Shown here in pieces: positions 32,943 through 42,174 of a DNA stretch of 64,000 nt (positions within the stretch are counted from its first letter, which is position 1; each line of letters opens with the position of its first letter). Origin of the DNA: Pseudomonadota bacterium (GTDB lineage Bacteria; Pseudomonadota; Gammaproteobacteria; Xanthomonadales; Xanthomonadaceae); assembly GCA_023419315.1 (NCBI GenBank), contig JAEZYE010000044.1, positions 23,665 to 87,664 on the forward strand, read 5' to 3'. The translations under genes were made by a program, and so were the position numbers. The notes under the pieces are model-generated. The model was given only the letters and a program-made list of their open reading frames with translations. It had not been told where the DNA came from and made no database searches.

Positions 32943-33896
32943 ATGAGCACTTCGAAGCACTGCCGCTTGTTGATTCTCGGCTCCGGCCCGGCCGGTTGGA
33001 CTGCAGCCGTCTACGCTGCCCGCGCCAACCTGAAGCCGGTGGTGATCACCGGCCTGCAGCAAGGCGGCCAGTTGATGACCACCACCGAAGTCGACAACTG
33101 GCCCGGTGATGCGCATGGCCTGATGGGGCCGGATCTGATGACGCGCATGCAGGCCCACGCGGAGCGTTTCGACACCGAAGTGATCTTCGACCATATCCAT
33201 ACGGCCGACCTGTCGACGCGGCCGTTCAAGCTGATCGGCGACAACGGCGAGTACACGGCCGACGCCTTGATCATCGCGACCGGCGCCACCGCCAAGTATC
33301 TGGGCCTGCCGTCCGAAGAAGCGTTCAAGGGCCGCGGCGTGTCTGCCTGCGCCACCTGCGATGGCTTCTTCTATCGCGACCAGGACGTGGCCGTCGTCGG
33401 CGGCGGCAACACTGCGGTGGAAGAAGCGCTCTATCTGGCGAACATCGCGCGCAAGGTCTACCTCGTCCATCGCCGCGACACGCTGCGGGCCGAGAAAATC
33501 ATGCAGGACAAGCTGTTCGCGAAGATCCAGGCGGGCAAGATCGAGCCGGTGTGGCATCACACCGTGGATGAAGTGCTGGGCGACGACACCGGCGTGACCG
33601 GGCTTCGCGTCAAGTCGGTGCAGGACGGCAGCACGCGCGATCTGCCGGTCCACGGCTTTTTCGTCGCCATCGGCCACACGCCGAACACCAGCCTGTTCGA
33701 AGGCCAGTTGGGCATGAACAACGGCTACCTGACCATCCGCTCCGGGCTGGAGGGCGGCGCCACCGCCACCACGGTGCCGGGCGTGTTCGCGGCGGGTGAT
33801 GTCGCCGATCAGCATTACCGCCAGGCGATCACCTCGGCCGGTTTCGGCTGCATGGCCGCGCTGGACGCCGAACGCTACCTCGACAAGGACGCATGA
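32943..33896 (+). CDS. trxB: Thioredoxin-disulfide reductase
   Basis: A 317-residue flavoprotein with the low-molecular-weight TrxB plan: FAD site LILGSGPAGWTAAVYAARAN, NADPH site VVGGGNTAVEEALYL with HRRDTLRAE, the redox pair in SACATCDGFF (C-A-T-C near residue 136), and the C-terminal FAD motif FAAGDVADQHYRQAIT. It uses NADPH to keep thioredoxin reduced in the cytoplasm. The GNAT gene start overlaps its stop (ATGA at 33893), so the two are co-transcribed. Confidence 0.97.
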   Translation: MSTSKHCRLLILGSGPAGWTAAVYAARANLKPVVITGLQQGGQLMTTTEVDNWPGDAHGLMGPDLMTRMQAHAERFDTEVIFDHIHTADLSTRPFKLIGDNGEYTADALIIATGATAKYLGLPSEEAFKGRGVSACATCDGFFYRDQDVAVVGGGNTAVEEALYLANIARKVYLVHRRDTLRAEKIMQDKLFAKIQAGKIEPVWHHTVDEVLGDDTGVTGLRVKSVQDGSTRDLPVHGFFVAIGHTPNTSLFEGQLGMNNGYLTIRSGLEGGATATTVPGVFAAGDVADQHYRQAITSAGFGCMAALDAERYLDKDA

Positions 33897-34321
33897 TGCT
33901 GCGGATCAGTGCGGATCCCGCCGAGCTGGATCTCGCGCTGATCCATGGCTTCCTCAGCCAGTCCTACTGGGCGGCGGGCATTCCGCGTGAAACCGTCGAA
34001 CGCGCCCTCGCCCACTCGATTTGCTACGGCGGCTATTTCGATGGCCGCCAGGTTGCCTTTGCCCGCGCCATCACCGATCACGCCACGTTCGCCTATCTGG
34101 CCGATGTCTTCGTCGTGGAGGAAGAACGCGGCCGCGGTCATGGCCGCGCCATCGTCGCGGCCCTGCTGGCGGATCCGCGCCTGCAGGGTCTGCGTCGCCT
34201 GCATCTGGTCACCCGCGACATGCATCCGCTGTACGCCGGTCTCGGCTTCACGCCGCTCACCGAGCCGGATCTCCACATGCAGAAGCACGACCCCGACATC
34301 TACCGCCGCGCGACCGGATGA
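33893..34321 (+). CDS. GNAT-family N-acetyltransferase
   Basis: A 142-residue single-domain acetyltransferase. The acetyl-CoA loop is VEEERGRGHGRAIVAALLAD (R-G-x-G-x-G/A type, near residue 80), followed by LHLVTRDMHPLYAGLGFTPL, the usual alpha4-beta6 end of GNAT folds. It overlaps trxB and the next gene by four bases each. Substrate unknown. Confidence 0.93.
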   Translation: MMLRISADPAELDLALIHGFLSQSYWAAGIPRETVERALAHSICYGGYFDGRQVAFARAITDHATFAYLADVFVVEEERGRGHGRAIVAALLADPRLQGLRRLHLVTRDMHPLYAGLGFTPLTEPDLHMQKHDPDIYRRATG

Positions 34322-35463
34322 CGCTGCGCCCGCGACTGCTGGATTCGCTTGGATCGGTCGAGGCATCCGCGTGGAACGCACTGCACGATGGACGCAATCC
34401 GTTTGTCAGCCACGCCTTCCTGCACGGCCTGGAAGAACACGGTTGCCTGCGTGCGGACTGGGGCTGGACGCCGCGCCACCTCACGATGTGGGAGGGCTCG
34501 CAACTTGTCGCCGCCGCCCCCGGATATCTCAAGGAAAACTCGCACGGCGAATTCGTCTTCGATCACGCCTGGGCGCGGGCCTACGCGGAGCGTGGGCTGG
34601 ACTACTTCCCGAAATGGCTGTTCGCCGTGCCGTACTCGCCGGTGACCGGACCTCGGCTGCTCACGCGTGACGCGTCCGCGCGGCAGGCGCTGTTGCACGC
34701 GATGACCCGACTCGCGGGTGAGGAAGCCCTGTCATCCGTACACGTCAATTTCCATGCCGCCGAGGAAGACACCGCATTCGACGACGCGTGGCTGCGGCGC
34801 ACCGACGTGCAGTACCACTGGTGCAACGAGTCAGGCTGGCCGGATTTCGACGCGTTCCTCGCGGCGCTCGATCACAAGCACCGCAAGAACATCCGGCAGG
34901 AGCGCGCCAAGGTCCAGCGGGCGGGCGTTTCGTTCCGCGTGGTGCACGGCGACGAAGCTGGCGATGACGACATCCATGCGATGCACGGGTTTTATCTCAC
35001 CACCTTCCTCGAGTACGGCAATTCGCCTGCGCTGACGCTGCCATTCTTCCATCATCTGGCACGCGTGCTGGGCCGGCAGACGGTGATGTTCTTCGCGGAC
35101 TACCAGGGCGAACCGATTGCCGGCGCGCTGTGCCTGCGCGGCGGTGACACGTTGTACGGCCGTTACTGGGGCGCGCAGGCCAACCTCTCCGGCCTGCATT
35201 TCGAAACCTGTTACTACCAGGGCATCGACTATTGCCTGCGCGAAGGACTGACCGTGTTCGAACCCGGCGCGCAGGGAGAACACAAGCTGGCGCGCGGTTT
35301 CCTGCCTGCGCTGGTCCGCAGCCGGCACTGGATCGCCCATCCTGCGTTTCGCGAGGCGCTGCATGAATGGTGCGCCGAGGAAGAGCGGACGATCCGCCGC
35401 TATGCGCGCAACCTGCAGGCGCATTCGCCGTTCAAGCAGCCGGCTGCGCCACCGACCGGGTGA
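34318..35463 (+). CDS. FemAB-like / DUF482 GNAT-superfamily protein
   Basis: A 381-residue protein matching the PF04339 family (peptidoglycan biosynthesis/recognition, FemAB-like). Visible conserved blocks are NPFVSHAFLHGLEEHGC, SHGEFVFDHAWARAYAERG, YFPKWLFAVPYSPVTGPRLL, DHKHRKNIRQER near 195, and HFETCYYQGIDYC, FEPGAQGEHKLARGFLP near the end. It probably transfers an aminoacyl or acyl group, but its substrate is not established. The start overlaps the GNAT stop (ATGA), and aat follows 17 nt downstream. Confidence 0.9.
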   Translation: MTLRPRLLDSLGSVEASAWNALHDGRNPFVSHAFLHGLEEHGCLRADWGWTPRHLTMWEGSQLVAAAPGYLKENSHGEFVFDHAWARAYAERGLDYFPKWLFAVPYSPVTGPRLLTRDASARQALLHAMTRLAGEEALSSVHVNFHAAEEDTAFDDAWLRRTDVQYHWCNESGWPDFDAFLAALDHKHRKNIRQERAKVQRAGVSFRVVHGDEAGDDDIHAMHGFYLTTFLEYGNSPALTLPFFHHLARVLGRQTVMFFADYQGEPIAGALCLRGGDTLYGRYWGAQANLSGLHFETCYYQGIDYCLREGLTVFEPGAQGEHKLARGFLPALVRSRHWIAHPAFREALHEWCAEEERTIRRYARNLQAHSPFKQPAAPPTG

Positions 35464-35480
35464 GCCCGGATAATACGGCG

Positions 35481-36227
35481 ATGAGCCGACGCCCGTTCCT
35501 GCTGTCCAGCGATCCGGAAGCGCCCTTTCCGCCGGCGGCACTGGCGCTGCGCCAGCCGGACGGTCTGCTCGCCATCGGCGGTGATTTGAGTATCCCCCGG
35601 CTGCTCAATGCCTACCGTGCCGGCATCTTCCCGTGGTTCTCGGATGGGCAGCCCCCGCTGTGGTGGTCGCCCGATCCGCGCATGGTATTCCGCACGGATG
35701 GCGTTCGCCTGTCCTCCCGGTTCCGGCGACAACTGCGACAGAGCGCCTGGACGGTGACCGCGGACACGGCCTTCGCCGACGTCATTGCAGCCTGCGCGCA
35801 AACGCCGCGGGCCGGCCAGGACGGCACCTGGATCACCGCCGAGATGCAGGCCGCATACGTCGAACTGCATCGGCGCGGACACGCGCACTCGGTGGAAGTG
35901 TTCGACGGCTCGATGCTGATCGGTGGCATCTATGGCGTCGCCATTGGCGAGATGTTCTTCGGCGAGAGCATGTTCAGCCGCGCGAGCGGCGGTTCGAAGG
36001 TCGCCATCGCCGCGCTCGCCCGTCATCTGCATGCAAGGGGCTGGCCGTTGATCGACGCGCAGGTGGAGAACGCGCACCTGGTGTCGCTCGGCGCGGAGCT
36101 CTGGCCCCGCGATGACTTCCTGCGGGAAGTGGCGAGCCTGACCGCACGAACTGCCCCGCCCGGTACATGGACCGGACGTTTTGGCCGTCAGCCGGCCGCC
36201 GCTTTGGCGCATCCGCGCACGGATTAA
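35481..36227 (+). CDS. aat: Leucyl/phenylalanyl-tRNA-protein transferase
   Basis: A 248-residue N-end-rule enzyme. Conserved blocks are GLLAIGGDLSIPRLLNAYRA, GIFPWFSDGQPPLWWSPDPR, GTWITAEMQAAYVELHRRGH, GIYGVAIGEMFFGESMFSRA, and SGGSKVAIAALARHL, with DAQVENAHLVSLGA. It adds Leu or Phe from tRNA to proteins with N-terminal Arg or Lys, marking them for ClpAP through ClpS. Its neighbours infA, clpA and clpS make the pathway local: the adaptor and protease subunit lie 0.4-3 kb away. Confidence 0.97.
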   Translation: MSRRPFLLSSDPEAPFPPAALALRQPDGLLAIGGDLSIPRLLNAYRAGIFPWFSDGQPPLWWSPDPRMVFRTDGVRLSSRFRRQLRQSAWTVTADTAFADVIAACAQTPRAGQDGTWITAEMQAAYVELHRRGHAHSVEVFDGSMLIGGIYGVAIGEMFFGESMFSRASGGSKVAIAALARHLHARGWPLIDAQVENAHLVSLGAELWPRDDFLREVASLTARTAPPGTWTGRFGRQPAAALAHPRTD

Positions 36228-36234
36228 CGGATTT

Positions 36235-36263
36235 TTGCCTGAGCGGCGCAGGCGGCGTACAAT
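36235..36263 (+). promoter_or_regulatory. Sigma-70-type promoter of infA
   Basis: TTGCCT (36235-36240), 17 bases, TACAAT (36258-36263), about 49 bases before the infA start. It is one of the few close sigma-70 matches in the window and suits a strongly expressed gene. Confidence 0.75.
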
Positions 36264-36311
36264 GGCGGACTTTATCGCCCCGGCCACCTCGGCCACACAC
36301 CACAGGTTTGC

Positions 36312-36530
36312 ATGTCGAAAGACGATTCCATCGAATTCGAAGGCACGGTCACCGAGACCCTGCCGAACACCATGTTCCGGGTGAAGCTGGAGAACGGGCA
36401 CGAAATCATTGCCCATATTTCTGGCCGCATGCGCAAGAACTACATCCGCATCCTGACCGGCGACAAGGTCAAGGTTGAAATGACGCCCTACGATCTGACG
36501 AAGGGACGCATCACTTACCGCATGAAGTAA
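36312..36530 (+). CDS. infA: Translation initiation factor IF-1
   Basis: A 72-residue S1-fold protein (MSKDDSIEFEGTVTETLPNT ... HIAHISGRMRKNYIRI-type core; YDLTKGRITYR end), the normal IF-1 length. It sits in the ribosomal A site during initiation and helps IF-3 and IF-2. It has its own promoter at 36235-36263 and ends in the bidirectional terminator shared with clpA. Confidence 0.98.
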   Translation: MSKDDSIEFEGTVTETLPNTMFRVKLENGHEIIAHISGRMRKNYIRILTGDKVKVEMTPYDLTKGRITYRMK

Positions 36531-36548
36531 TTCGCGCAAGTGATTGAA

Positions 36549-36575
36549 AAGAAAGCGGCCAATGGCCGCTTTCTT
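36549..36575. terminator. Bidirectional terminator between infA and clpA
   Basis: AAGAAAGCGGCC-AAT-GGCCGCTTTCTT: a perfect 12-bp stem and a 3-base loop, A-rich upstream and T-rich downstream. It lies in the 64-base gap between convergent infA and clpA and can serve both. Confidence 0.88.
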
Positions 36576-36594
36576 CGTTTCGGGCGATGCCGGA

Positions 36595-38874
36595 TCAGAC
36601 CGTCGCCGGCAGCAGCTTTTCCGGCTCTGACTGGCTGTCGACCACCAGGTCGCCGTCGCGGACGTCGATGCTCACCCGACCGCCCTGCACGAGCTTGCCG
36701 AACAGCAATTCGTCGGCCAGCGGACGCTTGACCTTGTCCTGGATCAAACGGGACATCGGGCGCGCACCCATCAGCGGGTCGAATCCATGCTGGGCCAGCC
36801 AGTCGCGCGCCGCGGGCGTGGCGGACAGGCTGACGTGCTTCTCCTGCAGCAGCATCTCGAGTTCGATGAGGAACTTGTCCACCACGCGCAGGATGTGTTC
36901 GAAGCCCAGCGCCTGGAACTGCACCACCGCGTCGAGGCGGTTGCGGAACTCCGGCGTGAAGCTGCGGCGGATGACTTCCATCGCGTCGGTCGAATGATCC
37001 TGCTTGGTGAAGCCGATCGAACGACGCGAGGCCTGCGTCGCGCCGGCATTGGTCGTCATCACCAGGATGACGTTCTTGAAGTTCGCCTCGCGCCCGTTCG
37101 TGTCCGTCAGCACGCCGCGGTCCATGACCTGCAACAGGATGTTGAAGATGTCCGGGTGCGCTTTCTCCACCTCGTCCAGCAGCAGCACGCAATGCGGCGT
37201 CTTGACGATCTTCTCGGTCAGCAGGCCGCCCTGGTCAAAACCCACATAGCCCGGAGGCGCGCCGATCAGGCGGCTCACCGAATGCGGCTCCATGTACTCG
37301 GACATATCGAAGCGGACGAGTTCGATGCCCAGTTGCAGCGCGAGCTGCTTGGTCACCTCGGTCTTGCCGACGCCGGTCGGACCGGCGAACAGGAAGTTGC
37401 CGATCGGCTTGTCGGGATTGCCCAGGCCGGAACGTGCCAGCTTGATCGCCGAGGACAGCGTCTCGATGGCCGGATCCTGGCCGAAGATCACCATCTTCAG
37501 GTTGCGCTCCAGGTGCTGGAGCACGTCCTTGTCCGACGAAGTGACCTGCTTGGCCGGAATCCGCGCCATCTTCGCCACGATCGTCTCGATCTCTTCGATG
37601 TCGATCAGCTCCTTGCGCTGATCCTCCGGCAGCAACCGCTGGCGTGCGCCGGCTTCGTCAATCACGTCGATGGCCTTGTCGGGCAACAGGCGATCACCGA
37701 TGTGCTTGACCGACAGATCCACCGCCGCCTGCAAGGCTTCATCGGCGTAGGTGACGCCGTGGTGGGCTTCGTACTTGGGCTTCAGGCCCTGGAGGATCTG
37801 GAAGGTCTCGCCCACCGTCGGCTCGACGATGTCGATCTTCTGGAAGCGCCGCGCCAGCGCACGGTCCTTCTCGAAGATGCCCCGGTATTCCTGGAACGTG
37901 GTGGAACCGATGCAGCGCAACTCGCCCGAGGCCAGCGCAGGCTTGATCAGGTTGCTGGCATCCATCGTGCCGCCGCTGGCCGAGCCCGCACCGATGATCG
38001 TGTGGATTTCGTCGATGAACAGGATGGCGCCCGGAATCTTCTTGATCGACGCCAGCACGCCTTTCAGACGCTTTTCGAAGTCGCCGCGGTACTTGGTGCC
38101 GGCGACCAGCGCACCCAGATCCAGCGAATAGATCGTGGCGTCGAGCAGCACGTCCGGCACCTCGCCGTCGATGATGCGCTTGGCCAGACCTTCCGCCAGC
38201 GCGGTCTTGCCGACGCCGGCCTCGCCCACGTAGAGCGGGTTGTTCTTACGGCGGCGGCACAGGACCTGGATGGTCCGTTCGATCTCATCGGCCCGGCCCA
38301 CCAGAGGATCGATGCGCCCCTGGCGCGCCATGTCGTTCAGATTGCTGGCGAATTCGGCCAGGGCATCGCCCTTGCCTTCGCCCTCCATGCCCTCGGCCTT
38401 GCTTTCGCCTTCAGGCGACCCCTGCACATCGCCTTCCTCGCCCTGCTTGGCGATGCCGTGCGACAGGTAATTGACCACGTCCAGCCGGGTCACGTCCTGC
38501 TGGTTGAGGAAATAGACGGCATGGGAATCCTTTTCGCCGAAGATGGCGACCAGCACGTTCGCGCCGGTGACCTCTTTCTTGCCGGAGGATTGCACGTGGT
38601 ACACCGCGCGTTGCAGCACGCGCTGGAAGCCGAGCGTCGGCTGGGTATCGCGACCGTCGTCTTCGGCCAGGCGCGAGACCGAGGCCTCGATGGCCTGCTC
38701 GAGATCATGCTGGAGCCGGCCCGCATCGGCGTTGCACGCCTTGAGTACGGCCTGGGCCGACGGGTTCTCCAACAAGGCGAGCAGCAGGTGCTCCACCGTC
38801 ATGAACTCGTGCCGTGCTTCGCGGGCGCGCTTGTAGCACTGGCCGATGGTTTGCTCGAGATCTTTGCTGAACAT
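36595..38874 (-). CDS. clpA: ATP-dependent Clp protease ATP-binding subunit ClpA
   Basis: A 759-residue AAA+ unfoldase. N-domain repeats (FSKDLEQTIGQCYKRAREAR ... HEFMTVEHLLLALLENPSAQ), an acidic linker near 150-170, AAA-1 Walker A GEAGVGKTA and AAA-2 Walker A GPTGVGKTE, plus VGFDQGGLLTEKI and the sensor-2 LIQDKVKRPLADELL. The ClpP-docking IGF-type loop is not certain: IGFTKQDHS near 640 is in the right region. It feeds ClpP and works with ClpS, encoded 123 nt upstream. Confidence 0.97.
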   Translation of the reverse strand: MFSKDLEQTIGQCYKRAREARHEFMTVEHLLLALLENPSAQAVLKACNADAGRLQHDLEQAIEASVSRLAEDDGRDTQPTLGFQRVLQRAVYHVQSSGKKEVTGANVLVAIFGEKDSHAVYFLNQQDVTRLDVVNYLSHGIAKQGEEGDVQGSPEGESKAEGMEGEGKGDALAEFASNLNDMARQGRIDPLVGRADEIERTIQVLCRRRKNNPLYVGEAGVGKTALAEGLAKRIIDGEVPDVLLDATIYSLDLGALVAGTKYRGDFEKRLKGVLASIKKIPGAILFIDEIHTIIGAGSASGGTMDASNLIKPALASGELRCIGSTTFQEYRGIFEKDRALARRFQKIDIVEPTVGETFQILQGLKPKYEAHHGVTYADEALQAAVDLSVKHIGDRLLPDKAIDVIDEAGARQRLLPEDQRKELIDIEEIETIVAKMARIPAKQVTSSDKDVLQHLERNLKMVIFGQDPAIETLSSAIKLARSGLGNPDKPIGNFLFAGPTGVGKTEVTKQLALQLGIELVRFDMSEYMEPHSVSRLIGAPPGYVGFDQGGLLTEKIVKTPHCVLLLDEVEKAHPDIFNILLQVMDRGVLTDTNGREANFKNVILVMTTNAGATQASRRSIGFTKQDHSTDAMEVIRRSFTPEFRNRLDAVVQFQALGFEHILRVVDKFLIELEMLLQEKHVSLSATPAARDWLAQHGFDPLMGARPMSRLIQDKVKRPLADELLFGKLVQGGRVSIDVRDGDLVVDSQSEPEKLLPATV

Positions 38875-38997
38875 GATTGCCTCCGGGCCTAGGCGGACAA
38901 TATGCGGCCTTGCGGGTGAAATTCCATCACTCCACCGGATCTCTGTGTTCAGGATTCGGCGCCTTGCAAGGGCGCGCCGCGCCCCAAACCCGAAACC

Positions 38998-39318
38998 TCA
39001 GGATTTCTCCATCGTGCACAGCAGCGGGTGCTGGTTCACCCGCGAGAACTCGTTGACCTGGGCCACCTTGGATTCTGCGACCTCCCGCGTGTAGACACCG
39101 CATACCGCCCGACCGCGCGTGTGCACGTGGAGCATGATCTGCGTGGCCTTTTCGAGGTCGAGCGCGAAGAACTGCTGCAACACCACGACCACGAAATCCA
39201 TGGGCGTGTAGTCATCGTTCAACAGGAGCACCTGGTACAGCGGCGGGGGCGCGACTTCGGGCTTGCTGGTCTCGACCAGGATGCCGTGGTCGCGTTCGTT
39301 TTCGTGCTTGCGTGGCAT
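38998..39318 (-). CDS. clpS: ClpAP adaptor protein ClpS
   Basis: A 106-residue adaptor from ATG 39318. The conserved core is PPLYQVLLLNDDYTPMDFVV, VLQQFFALDLEKATQIMLHV, and HTRGRAVCGVYTREVAESKV. The N-degron pocket residues (Asn-Asp in LLNDDYTPM, and the His/Met of MLHVH) are present. ClpS delivers Leu/Phe/Trp/Tyr-headed substrates to ClpA, encoded downstream on the same strand. Confidence 0.97.
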   Translation of the reverse strand: MPRKHENERDHGILVETSKPEVAPPPLYQVLLLNDDYTPMDFVVVVLQQFFALDLEKATQIMLHVHTRGRAVCGVYTREVAESKVAQVNEFSRVNQHPLLCTMEKS

Positions 39319-39389
39319 GGCGCGATTATACGGATTGGACGCCCATGCGGCTTGCACGCACAATTAACCCTCCTCAACGGACTGCGCCC

Positions 39390-39878
39390 ATGAAACCGAC
39401 CTTCTTCGCCTGCTTCGTGCTTGCCCTGTGTGCCGCCCTGCCCGCCGCCCATGCCGCGGACGCCGACCCCGCAATCGCCAAGCAGTTGAAGGAACTGGGT
39501 TACGAGTACGAGGTCGACGAGGACGGCGACTACAAGCTGCTCATGGCCACCGGCGAGAACGATGAGCGCAGCCAGATCGTGTTCGTGCGCTCGGCCATCG
39601 AGACCTATGGCAATCATCGTGTGCGCGAAGTCTGGTCCTACGCCTACCGTTCCCCATCCGACGCGTTGCCGGCGCTGGTCGCCAACCGCCTGCTCGATGC
39701 CTCGAACCGGCTGATCATCGGCTCGTGGGTGAAGCAGGAGCGCAACGCCGTCTACGTGGCCAAGATTGCGTCCAACGCGACCACGGGCGAACTCGAGGAC
39801 GCGATCGCCGCCGCCGCGGTGTCGGCCGACGCCATGGAAACCGAACTGGCCGACGACCCCAAGTCGGACGATTACTGA
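39390..39878 (+). CDS. Small exported protein, YbjN-like
   Basis: A 162-residue protein with a Sec signal (MKPTFFACFVLALCAALPAAHA). The mature part (KQLKELGYEYEVDEDGDYKL, LMATGENDERSQIVFVRSA) resembles a YbjN/type-III-chaperone-like fold that in other proteins acts in regulation, but this assignment is tentative. It is followed seven bases later by the Nudix gene. Start ATG 39390; the ORF is open further 5' into the clpS promoter region. Confidence 0.72.
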   Translation: MKPTFFACFVLALCAALPAAHAADADPAIAKQLKELGYEYEVDEDGDYKLLMATGENDERSQIVFVRSAIETYGNHRVREVWSYAYRSPSDALPALVANRLLDASNRLIIGSWVKQERNAVYVAKIASNATTGELEDAIAAAAVSADAMETELADDPKSDDY

Positions 39879-39885
39879 GGCGTCC

Positions 39886-40350
39886 GTGAGCTATCGCGAA
39901 GGCCGTTTCTGGCAGCCTGACGTCACCGTCGCCACCATCGTCGTGCGCGACGGTCGGCTGCTGCTGGTCGAAGAACGCGCGCATGGACGGCTGGTGCTGA
40001 ACCAGCCTGCCGGGCACCTCGAACCGGACGAGACGCTGCTGGAAGCCGCCCTGCGCGAGACCCGCGAAGAAACCGGCTGGGATGTCCGCCTCACCGCGTT
40101 CGTGGGCGCCTATCAATGGAAGGCGACCGAGAGCGGCCGCCATTACCTGCGTTTCGCCTTCGCTGCCGAGCCGGTGCGCCATGACCCGGATCGGGCGCTC
40201 GATGAAGGCATCGTGCAGACGCACTGGTTCACGCCCGCCGAACTGCAGCAGGCGCACGCGCGCCACCGCAGCCCGCTGGTCTGGCAGGTGGTCGAGGATT
40301 ACCTCGGCGGCCGCCGCTATCCGCTGGACATGCTCCACCACGTCGCATGA
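39886..40350 (+). CDS. nudJ: Nudix hydrolase NudJ-like
   Basis: A 154-residue Nudix enzyme starting at GTG 39886. The Nudix box GHLEPDETLLEAALRETREE-TG is complete (G-x5-E-x7-R-E-U-x-E-E-x-G-U near residue 45). It is usually annotated as NudJ, which hydrolyses nucleoside and hydroxymethylpyrimidine pyrophosphates. Its ATGA overlap with mnmA (40347) matches the conserved nudJ-mnmA-hflD order in gammaproteobacteria. Confidence 0.9.
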   Translation: MSYREGRFWQPDVTVATIVVRDGRLLLVEERAHGRLVLNQPAGHLEPDETLLEAALRETREETGWDVRLTAFVGAYQWKATESGRHYLRFAFAAEPVRHDPDRALDEGIVQTHWFTPAELQQAHARHRSPLVWQVVEDYLGGRRYPLDMLHHVA

Positions 40351-41465
40351 GTGCTCCGCGCGTCATCGTCGGCGTTTCCGGTGGCGTCGATTCTTCGGTC
40401 GCGGCGTTGCGCCTGGTGGAATCCGGCGAAGCGGTCGCCGGCCTGTTCATGCAGAACTGGGCCGATGACGGGACCGGCGAATGCCGCGCCGAGGATGATC
40501 GCCGCGATGCCGTTGCTGTCTGCGGGCGGCTCGGCATTCCGTTCCATTTCCGCGATTTTTCCAGCGAATACTGGCAGGGCGTGTTCGAGCATTTCCTCGC
40601 CGAGTACGCTGCCGGGCGCACGCCGAATCCGGACGTGCTCTGCAACCGCGAGGTGAAGTTCAAGCATTTCCTCGACGCGGCCCGCGAGCTGGGCGCGGAG
40701 AAGATCGCCACCGGGCATTACGCGCGCATCGGCTTCGAGCGCGGGCGCTGGCAACTGTTGCGCGGCGTGGATCGCAGCAAGGATCAAAGCTACTTCCTGC
40801 ACCAGCTGGGGCAGGCGCAGTTGGCCGCCACGCTGTTTCCCATCGGCGACATGCAGAAGAGCACCCTGCGCCAGGTCGCGCGCGATGCCGGCCTGCCGAC
40901 GCATGACAAGAAGGATTCGACCGGCATCTGCTTCATCGGTGAACGCGACTTCCGCGAATTCCTGGGCCGTTACCTGCCCGCCCGCCGCGGCGAAATGCGC
41001 GATCCGCAAGGCGCGGTGATCGGCGAGCATCCGGGCGTTTTCTATTTCACGCTCGGCCAGCGCGAGGGCTTGCAGATCGGTGGCGTGCGCGGGCGCCCGG
41101 CGGCGCCCTGGTACGTCGTCGGCAAGGATGTCGCGCGCAACGTCCTGTACGTGGATCAGGACACGCAGAGTCCGTTCCTGCAATCGCACGAACTGGAATC
41201 GGAAGTCGCCCACTGGACCGCAGGCGCGCCGCCCGCCGCGCGCTTCGCCTGCACGTCGCAGACGCGCTACCGGCAGGCGGACGAACCCTGCGAAGTCCAC
41301 GTGCAATCGGACGGAACGCTGCGGGTCTGCTTCGAACGCCCGCAACGCGCCGTCACTCCCGGGCAGTCCGTCGTGCTGTATGACGGTGAGGTGTGCCTGG
41401 GCGGCGCCGTCATCGCCCGCACCGATGCCCCTCTCGAAAGAAGAATCGCGGAGCAAGCCGCTTGA
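40347..41465 (+). CDS. mnmA: tRNA-specific 2-thiouridylase
   Basis: A 372-residue enzyme. PP-loop VGVSGGVDSSVAALRLVESG near the start, first catalytic Cys in NPDVLCNREVKFKHFL, ATGHYARI, DQSYFLHQL, second Cys in KDSTGICFIGERDFREFL, and GEHPGVFYFTLGQREG. It transfers sulphur from IscS/TusE to U34 of tRNA Lys, Glu and Gln. The hflD gene starts at a TTG overlapping its stop. Confidence 0.97.
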   Translation: MSAPRVIVGVSGGVDSSVAALRLVESGEAVAGLFMQNWADDGTGECRAEDDRRDAVAVCGRLGIPFHFRDFSSEYWQGVFEHFLAEYAAGRTPNPDVLCNREVKFKHFLDAARELGAEKIATGHYARIGFERGRWQLLRGVDRSKDQSYFLHQLGQAQLAATLFPIGDMQKSTLRQVARDAGLPTHDKKDSTGICFIGERDFREFLGRYLPARRGEMRDPQGAVIGEHPGVFYFTLGQREGLQIGGVRGRPAAPWYVVGKDVARNVLYVDQDTQSPFLQSHELESEVAHWTAGAPPAARFACTSQTRYRQADEPCEVHVQSDGTLRVCFERPQRAVTPGQSVVLYDGEVCLGGAVIARTDAPLERRIAEQAA

Positions 41466-42073
41466 GCAACCCGTACTCCGAACGCGTCATCGCATTGGCC
41501 GGCCTTGCGCAGGCGCTGCAACAGGTCCGTCGAATCGCCGAAACCGGCCATGCCGACGCCGCCACGCTGGAAACCGCGCTGGACAGCATCTTCCGCATCG
41601 ACGCGGCCAGCACGCAGGCCGTATTCGGCCACGCGCGCGCCGTGCAGCCGGGCCTGCGCCTGTTGCGCAGCTACCTCACCAGCGAGAACAAGGAAGACAC
41701 GTTGCCCCGTCTTGCCTTCGCAGTCATGCAGCTGGAGCGCCGCTTCGTGCGCCAGCACGGCCTGGTCAACGCCGTGACGGCCGGCATCGAACAATGGTCT
41801 GCGCAGGCGCGACAGAATGGCAGCACGCATCCGGAAATCATCGCCGGCCTCGGCAACCTGTACGCCGAAACACTCAGCCAGGTGCGGCCGCGCGTGATGG
41901 TGCAAGGCAATCCGCACTACCTCGGACAACCCGGCGTGGTCGCGGAAATCCGCGCGTTGCTGCTGGCCGCCGTTCGCGCCGCCGTGCTGTGGCGTCAACT
42001 CGGTGGACGCTTCTGGGATTTCCTGTTCTTCCGTCGCGGCATGGTGGCGGCGATCGACGCATTGCTGGCCTGA
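41462..42073 (+). CDS. hflD: HflD lysogenisation regulator / membrane-associated protein
   Basis: A 203-residue helical protein starting at TTG 41462, overlapping the mnmA stop (TTGA). An internal ATG would cut conserved sequence (RVIALAGLAQALQQVRRIAE). Family blocks are SIFRIDAASTQAVFG, and VRPRVMVQGNPHYLGQP. In E. coli HflD binds the phage lambda CII protein; it is better viewed as an inner-membrane-associated protein of uncertain main role. In many relatives purB follows; here a terminator and acnB follow instead. Confidence 0.93.
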   Translation: MSNPYSERVIALAGLAQALQQVRRIAETGHADAATLETALDSIFRIDAASTQAVFGHARAVQPGLRLLRSYLTSENKEDTLPRLAFAVMQLERRFVRQHGLVNAVTAGIEQWSAQARQNGSTHPEIIAGLGNLYAETLSQVRPRVMVQGNPHYLGQPGVVAEIRALLLAAVRAAVLWRQLGGRFWDFLFFRRGMVAAIDALLA

Positions 42074-42125
42074 GTCCGCGATGCCTGTGGAGGGGGCGCA
42101 GTTTTGCGCTTCAATCTTCACGCCG

Positions 42126-42157
42126 AAAAAAAAGCCCGGCTTGAGCCAGGCTTTTTT
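42126..42157. terminator. Bidirectional terminator between hflD and acnB
   Basis: Eight A, then AGCCCGGC-TTGA-GCCAGGCTTTTTT: a stem of about 12 pairs with one C-A mismatch, flanked by A and T runs. It lies in the 100-base gap between convergent hflD and acnB. Confidence 0.88.
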
Positions 42158-42174
42158 CACTGCAGCCGTTCCGC

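Noticed and set aside
36787..38892. A 701-codon open frame on + opposite clpA
   Set aside because: Antisense of a certain gene; the sequence is Arg/Gln/His/Leu-rich without any domain.
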